Positions 17,901 through 20,380 of a stretch of 20,380 nucleotides of DNA are shown piece by piece (positions within the stretch are counted from its first letter, which is position 1; each line of letters starts with the position of its first letter). Made by a program: the position numbers and the translations under genes. The notes beneath the pieces were generated by a model. The model was not told where the DNA came from, ran no database searches, and was given only the letters and a program-made list of their open reading frames with translations. Origin of the DNA: Ophiothrix spiculata (Eukaryota > Echinodermata > Ophiuroidea > Amphilepidida > Ophiotrichidae); the NCBI GenBank assembly GCA_000969725.1, contig JXSR01S003016.1; one strand, written 5' to 3'.

Positions 17901-18788
17901 TAAAATGAAACGGGACAAAAAGCATGTTGTAGAGTAATTACTCTACTTTTGAAAAACATATATTACTATGATTTAATCTTTTGGCAACCATTTGTTACTA
18001 TTTTTTATTTGCTCGTTGCATTAATTTTGGGACAAGCTGTATTGAATGTCTGAGAGTGCAATAGTACAAAATATATTATGAACGAGGCGTAGCCGAGTGA
18101 AATGGATCAGTCCAAATTTGACCGAATGATATATTTTGTACTATTGCACGTGCGTAGGCATTCAATATTTGTTTTATATCATGTTATCACACAGGTTTGT
18201 TTCATGCCGTGCAATAGTACAAAGTATTGCACGGCTCAAATCACTGTGATTATGATATAAAACGTGATATATATGAGAAGCGGACACTTTTTGCCCATGG
18301 CACCAAACTTTGGTTTTGGTAGGGATGACGATATCTGAAACCGATTAATCGATCAGAGAGCAGGATCTGAATACACCCTCGTCAAAATTCGGAATTCTGC
18401 TCCTGGTCCTTAATTCCCACACCCAATGAAGACTTACAAGTACATAACATACTACTTTTATTTATTAGTTTTTTATTTATTTATAGATGAGATAGCCAAA
18501 TCGAGTGTGGTGAACCATCTTCGAACTTGAAATATTTGTAATTTGAACAAATGTGATGCCAATAAGGGAGGTCAGGGCATTTCATTTCCTTCAAAAGTTA
18601 TTTCCTATTTCAGGTTGTTTGTAAAAAGCATCAGTAGTAAGGATAATACTATATATGTTTTCTACCAATCCAAATAAGAATTTTTTTTCAGGACCACGAG
18701 GTTAACGCTTGATTGTGATGAAACTGGTGATCCAAACAATCCGACACTAACATTCGATGGAGAGGATGTCGTTGTTAAACAACAATAT
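11753..18788 (+). CDS. MRH-domain (mannose-6-phosphate receptor homology) gene, four exons, 3' incomplete
   Basis: Exons 11753-11943, 12620-12713, 16388-16512 and 18692-18788 join with phases 2, 0, 2 and 0 and consensus GT-AG borders into 169 open codons. Residues 1-32 form a signal peptide. The rest has the MRH cysteine and aromatic pattern: C35, C41-S-C43, DGTVVDISSLG, F80-N-P-C83, C91, A96-C97-Q-Q, a W116..Y125 strand and the basic-hydrophobic R140-L-T-L-D-C145 strand. MRH domains are lectin-like folds of the secretory pathway that bind mannose-6-phosphate glycans or act in sorting (CD-MPR, Atg27, OS-9). Q98 or Q99 and R137 or R140 could be the sugar-contacting Gln and Arg, but the Glu and Tyr would lie in the missing exon. 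The last Cys and the membrane span must lie beyond the window. Confidence 0.8.
11944..12619 (+). other. intron 1
   Basis: It runs from donor GTAAGA to acceptor TTTGTTTCAG. It holds a run of about 12 G at 12041-12052 and otherwise no recognised element. It is the only intron of this gene without an obvious transposon. Confidence 0.7.
12620..12713 (+). CDS. MRH gene exon 2: NPC segment
   Basis: The first base completes the Arg codon split by intron 1. The exon then reads FPYTLPPSGGIWNFAFNPCY, followed by SFSDHYCTDVI. The aromatic-F-N-P-C block and the later Cys are the most conserved part of MRH domains. The exon ends in phase 0 before GTATGT. The 94-base length matches the phases on both sides exactly, which is strong support for a real exon. 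Confidence 0.8.
12762..12890 (+). repeat. imperfect direct repeat with AAGAAAAAGAC core
   Basis: CAATTG followed by ATAAGAAAAAGACGTTAA at about 12767 recurs near 12855 as CAATTGTAATAAGAAAAAGA with CATTAA after it. The second copy lies within the left terminal repeat of the large intron-2 element, so the first may be a decayed end of a related element. Confidence 0.4.
12860..13614. other. noncoding part of intron 2 with short palindromes
   Basis: Three palindromes are visible: TAAGATCCT and AGGATCTTA around five bases near 13208-13230, AAAAGGTCACCTTTT near 13264, and CAAGCAATTGCTTG near 13310. The antisense open frame at 13165-13452 has no protein-like features. Nothing else is recognised. 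Confidence 0.4.
13615..13657 (+). repeat. 43-bp direct repeat, copy 1
   Basis: It starts TCAAATATACGCAAGTGTCC and recurs at 15228-15270 in the same orientation with one difference. Copy 1 lies outside the inverted element pair and copy 2 lies between the two elements, so the duplication is separate from the TTAA elements. Confidence 0.7.
13872..14630 (-). mobile_element. 759-bp TTAA-flanked element, left copy
   Basis: It is flanked by TTAA at 13868-13871 and 14631-14634. The ends are GGGTACGAGG and, inverted, GGCTACAGTC, giving a very short imperfect TIR. Orientation is set by the tRNA-like sequence, which reads on the minus strand. No transposase frame is present. TTAA targets are used by piggyBac and Kolobok elements, and either could have mobilised it. 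It is nearly identical to the inverted copy at 15280-16037. Confidence 0.75.
13950..14038 (-). other. tRNA-like sequence with pol III boxes, left copy
   Basis: On the minus strand the segment begins GCTGCCTTGATAGCTCAGCG. It has a canonical A box (TAGCTCAGCGGTAGAGCG) and a perfect B box (GGTTCGAGTCC at 13961-13971). CTGCCTT and AAGGCAG could pair as an acceptor stem. A loop TTCGTAA with a CGT triplet follows CTCGC, but no complementary 3' anticodon stem exists and the T stem is broken. It is a tRNA-derived (SINE-like) promoter, not a working tRNA. Confidence 0.7.
14868..14889. repeat. TA-rich simple repeat
   Basis: A run of TATA units near the centre of the loop between the two inverted TTAA elements. 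Such a tract at the middle of a large inverted repeat is prone to melting, but it may simply be a microsatellite. Confidence 0.7.
14890..15227. other. loop sequence between the inverted elements
   Basis: Noncoding AT-rich DNA with no recognised repeat. It contains the echinoderm-like word TAGGCCTA near 15164. Confidence 0.4.
15228..15270 (+). repeat. 43-bp direct repeat, copy 2
   Basis: It matches 13615-13657 at 42 of 43 bases. It ends six bases before the TTAA that borders the right TTAA element. Confidence 0.7.
15280..16037 (+). mobile_element. 758-bp TTAA-flanked element, right copy
   Basis: It is bordered by TTAA at 15276-15279 and 16038-16041. It is the inverted counterpart of 13872-14630, similar along the whole length with small differences, such as an 11-base insertion near its left end (around 15290-15301). 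Its tRNA-like part reads on the plus strand. The lengths, 758 and 759, agree although several indels exist. Confidence 0.75.
15875..15960 (+). other. tRNA-like sequence with pol III boxes, right copy
   Basis: It starts GCTGCCTTGATAGCTCAGCG and carries the A box at 15884-15898 and the B box GGTTCGAGTCC at 15938-15948. Compared with the left copy it is three bases shorter and has changes around the former anticodon arm (TTCGTATGAC). Both boxes are unchanged, while the anticodon region drifts. Confidence 0.7.
16138..16178 (+). repeat. (GAAGAG)n purine tract
   Basis: An uninterrupted run of GAA and GAG triplets on the plus strand. The translation is acidic, but it lies in intron 2, 210 bases before exon 3, and is a microsatellite. 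Confidence 0.8.
16388..16512 (+). CDS. MRH gene exon 3: ACQQ and central strands
   Basis: It follows acceptor CCTCACCAG and reads ACQQATDLQSSYPLGKETAT, then WQADGKLITYEAAIGPIDGLS, in phase 0 to 2. The A-C-Q start matches the Cys-Gln block of MRH domains, whose Gln contacts mannose in the receptors. The W...L-I-T-Y strand and the Gly turn come next. The donor is GTAATT. The length of 125 bases fits the flanking phases exactly. Confidence 0.8.
16513..17074 (+). other. first part of intron 3
   Basis: It has no exon. A GCTTTCACA...ATATGAAAA...AGTCCT series near 16726-16772 recurs loosely at 16991-17060, perhaps an old duplication. The ATTC microsatellite lies between them. Confidence 0.4.
16771..16818 (+). 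repeat. (ATTC)12 microsatellite
   Basis: Twelve perfect tetranucleotide units, likely polymorphic in length. The apparent S-I-H-S-F repeat in translation is an artefact of it. Confidence 0.95.
17077..18039. mobile_element. ~963-bp element with CAGGGTGTCCC-type TIRs and TA flanks
   Basis: The left end CAGGGTGTCCCACAAAAAAC with GCAACGAA after it corresponds to the reverse complement of the right end, CAGCTTGTCCCAAAATTAAT with GCAACGA. The match is imperfect and weaker inward. TA flanks both sides (17075-17076, 18040-18041), as for Tc1/mariner elements. No transposase frame is visible, so it would be an old non-autonomous copy. Confidence 0.55.
18041..18263. mobile_element. palindromic MITE cluster with a thrice-repeated word
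   Basis: GTGCAATAGTACAAAATATA at 18056-18075 has its exact reverse complement at 18130-18149, with ATTGAATG and CATTCAAT outside. A third copy at 18209-18220 itself forms a hairpin, CCGTGCAATA with TATTGCACGG. TTTATATCATGTTATCACAC at 18173 is answered by its near complement at 18242-18262. The unit therefore contains two nested foldbacks, a typical MITE design. It starts directly at the TA that ends the previous element. Confidence 0.6.
18264..18691 (+). other. last part of intron 3
   Basis: No repeat or exon is recognised. It ends in a strong polypyrimidine tract and CAG directly before exon 4. Confidence 0.5.
18692..18788 (+). CDS. MRH gene exon 4: RLTLDC strand
   Basis: The first base completes the split Arg. 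The exon then reads TTRLTLDCDETGDPNNPTLT, followed by FDGEDVVVKQQY, and stops in phase 0 at donor GTAAGC. An Arg before an alternating hydrophobic strand ending in Cys is the seventh visible cysteine of the mature domain. Its partner, normally in a Y-x-F-x-L-x-S-x-x-A-C block, should be in the next exon, which I do not find in the remaining 1.6 kb. Confidence 0.8.
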
Positions 18789-18812
18789 GTAAGCACAGTA
18801 CGGTAACACCGG

Positions 18813-19546
18813 GTGAATGCATTTCTAAGACCTAAGACCCCAAAACTGCATTTCTAAGACCCTCTCTAAAAATAATTGGTTCTTCTCTTTGTAGTTGACG
18901 TTAAGAGTCGAATTACTAACCTTACAACACCCCTACCTCAATATGTGAACTTGAAATCAATAAACTAGAAATTTGAGAGCGGGTCTTAGAAATGTAGTCA
19001 CCCAGGGAAAAATTAAGACCCTAGTGTAAATGGTGTCAATTTCAAATTTTAGGGGGTAGAGGTGTTTCAAGATTAGTAGTTCGACTCTACACGTCACCTA
19101 CAAAGTGAAGAACCAATTGTTTTTGCATGAAATCAATATATTGGAAATTTGAGAGAGGGTCTTAGAAATGTAGTCACCCAGGGAAAAACTAAGACCCTAG
19201 TGTAAATGGTGTTAAGTTCAAATTTTGGGGTAGAGGTATTCCAAGGTTAGTAATTCGACTCTTAACGTAAACTACAAAGAGAAGAACCAATTATTTTTGC
19301 ATGAAATCAATATACTAGAAATTTGAGAGGGGGTCTTAGTTTTTGGGTCTTAGGTCTTAGAAATGCAGTCACCCAGGGAAAAACAAAGACCCTAGTGTGG
19401 ATGGTGTTTTGGGGTCTAAGGTTAGTAGTTCGACTCTACACGTGAAATACAAAGACATGAACCAAATATTTCTGTGTGAAATCAATAATCGAGAAATTTG
19501 AGAGGGCTCGTAGTTTTTGGGTCTTAGATCTTAGAAATGCAGTCAC
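18813..19546. mobile_element. 734-bp element of one inverted and about three direct ~180-bp units
   Basis: Starts of GTCTTAGAAATG[TC]AGTCACCC recur near 18983, 19159 and 19354, with a partial copy near 19529. The first ~130 bases (18813-18940) are the reverse complement of the third unit. The outer ends GTGAATGCATTTCTAAGACC and its counterpart GTCTTAG...GCAGTCAC form TIRs. It is a MITE-like element that has grown by tandem duplication. It sits 24 bases inside the intron after exon 4. Confidence 0.75.
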
Positions 19547-19565
19547 TAGCTGTTAATCTTAGGCG

Positions 19566-19595
19566 TGGATTTTGTTATTAAACGCCGATATGTAG
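19566..19595 (+). pseudogene. diverged echo of the end of exon 4
   Basis: Beyond the repeat element the sequence reads D-F-V-I-K-R-R-Y followed by GTAGGCACA. Exon 4 ends D-V-V-V-K-Q-Q-Y followed by GTAAGCACA. The two are roughly three-quarters identical over 30 bases, and the protein changes are conservative. It may be the end of a duplicated exon whose start was displaced. Chance similarity cannot be excluded. Confidence 0.3.
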
Positions 19596-19892
19596 GCACA
19601 TCAACAATTACAAGAAAACATGACAGAGGTCTATACTTTGAAATGTGTTTCTTAGCACGACTGTAATGGGCTTGTGCACTCTTAATTCCAAAGAAAGTCA
19701 CCTGAAATAATGCTGTTAAATTATGCTACACTAGTTCAGCCCTCTCGACTATTTCTGGAGTAAAGACTCTACGAAACGGTTCGGGTCTGTCATGTATTTG
19801 ACACCACTGAATGTACAATTACTAGTATGTACATTTAAGCTGGTTTGTCAAAGACATGCAGACTTTATCCCGTCTGATGATGAAGGGTTTGC
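19596..19892. other. noncoding, presumed intron 4
   Basis: If the gene continues, this is intron. Nothing is recognised in it, and no candidate for the closing MRH exon is present. Confidence 0.4.
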
Positions 19893-20230
19893 CCAGTGGC
19901 GTAGCCAGACTTTTTTGTCAGGAGGGGTGGGGGGGGGGGGGGGCAAAGACATTTCGTACCGATTTTTCCCGATTTTCCCCCGGCGTTTGCACATTTCTTC
20001 CCAATTTTTCCCGGCAACAAATCCCTTTTCGTTCACCCAAAATATATTCAAGTCGATTTTAAAAACTGACAAAACTGCCTAGTAGTCTTGCAGCATTTCT
20101 TTCAATTTTCTTGTCCTTCCCGGTTTTTTCCGCTTCCCGATTTTTTCCGCTTGCTGCCCCGATTTCCTGCTCGATTTTTTGTCAGGGGGCAGTCTTCCCC
20201 CAGTCATCTGACTCCCGTTTAAGAGCAATT
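19893..20230 (+). mobile_element. repeat beginning CAGTGGCGTAGCCAG
   Basis: The word CAGTGGCGTAGCCAG at about 19894 is a common terminal sequence of invertebrate hAT-like repeats. It is followed by TTTTTTGTCAGG and a run of about 15 G. TTTTTTGTCAGGGGG recurs near 20174, and many TTTTCCCGA-like words lie between. The right end is not identifiable, and the last bases (GGCGTCATTTCAGGGGGG, near 20352) may begin another repeat. The open frames here arise from this low-complexity sequence. Confidence 0.45.
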
Positions 20231-20380
20231 TCAGACAGGTGATTTTTTGACTGCTTCTAAATCCATATTTACTTCCCAAAGACTGAATAGTGTGTGGCAA
20301 GACATTCCAGTCTGCTATTATAAAAGAATGTTTTTGATGCAATAACCGCATGGGCGTCATTTCAGGGGGGACACGTAAAC

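Noticed and set aside
18813..19546. CRISPR-like array
   Set aside because: Units are ~180 bp with diverged sequence and one is inverted. There are no short direct repeats with unique spacers and the context is eukaryotic.
19792..20360. Closing MRH exon or other gene near the right edge
   Set aside because: The open frames lie in the CAGTGGCGTAGCCAG repeat and its G-run. No Y-x-F-x-L...A-C block is present.

Overview
The window looks like nuclear DNA of a marine deuterostome invertebrate, most likely an echinoderm or other ambulacrarian. The basis is AT-rich sequence with spliced exons, GT-AG introns, dense small DNA transposons, a Penelope-like element and an RTE-like LINE, and a recurring TAGGCCTA-type word. 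The species assignment is inference. There is no bacterial operon, CRISPR array or rRNA.

Layout. At 1-2,731 lie candidate 3'-terminal exons of a plus-strand gene: a membrane-anchor exon at 1129-1336, a short last exon at 2602-2667, and a poly(A) signal. The intron between them carries a foldback repeat. At 3,137-3,849 is a truncated Penelope-like retroelement with a decayed GIY-YIG endonuclease and an inverted 77-bp repeat. A small inverted-repeat element sits at 4,122-4,360. From 5,669 to about 9,955 a decayed LINE lies on the minus strand. Its endonuclease is split by a 766-bp terminal-inverted-repeat element, which itself holds two smaller ones. At 10,195-10,947 is a long unidentified reading frame.

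The best gene starts at 11,753. It has four exons (11753-11943, 12620-12713, 16388-16512, 18692-18788) that splice in phase to 169 codons and leaves the window incomplete. It encodes a signal peptide followed by most of a mannose-6-phosphate-receptor-homology (MRH) domain. The upstream exons resemble the membrane and tail part of the same family, so the window probably spans the junction between two tandem MRH-family genes in the same orientation.

The introns are built from mobile DNA. Intron 2 holds two inverted copies of a ~759-bp TTAA-flanked element, each carrying a tRNA-like sequence with intact pol III A and B boxes. Together they form a ~2.2-kb inverted repeat. The left copy sits in one unit of a two-unit tandem repeat whose sister unit shows a near-empty site. 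Intron 3 holds a ~963-bp element with CAGGGTGTCCC-type ends and a palindromic MITE cluster. Just after exon 4 is a 734-bp element made of one inverted and about three direct ~180-bp units, followed by a diverged echo of the end of exon 4.

All family names come from recognised motifs. No database search was possible.
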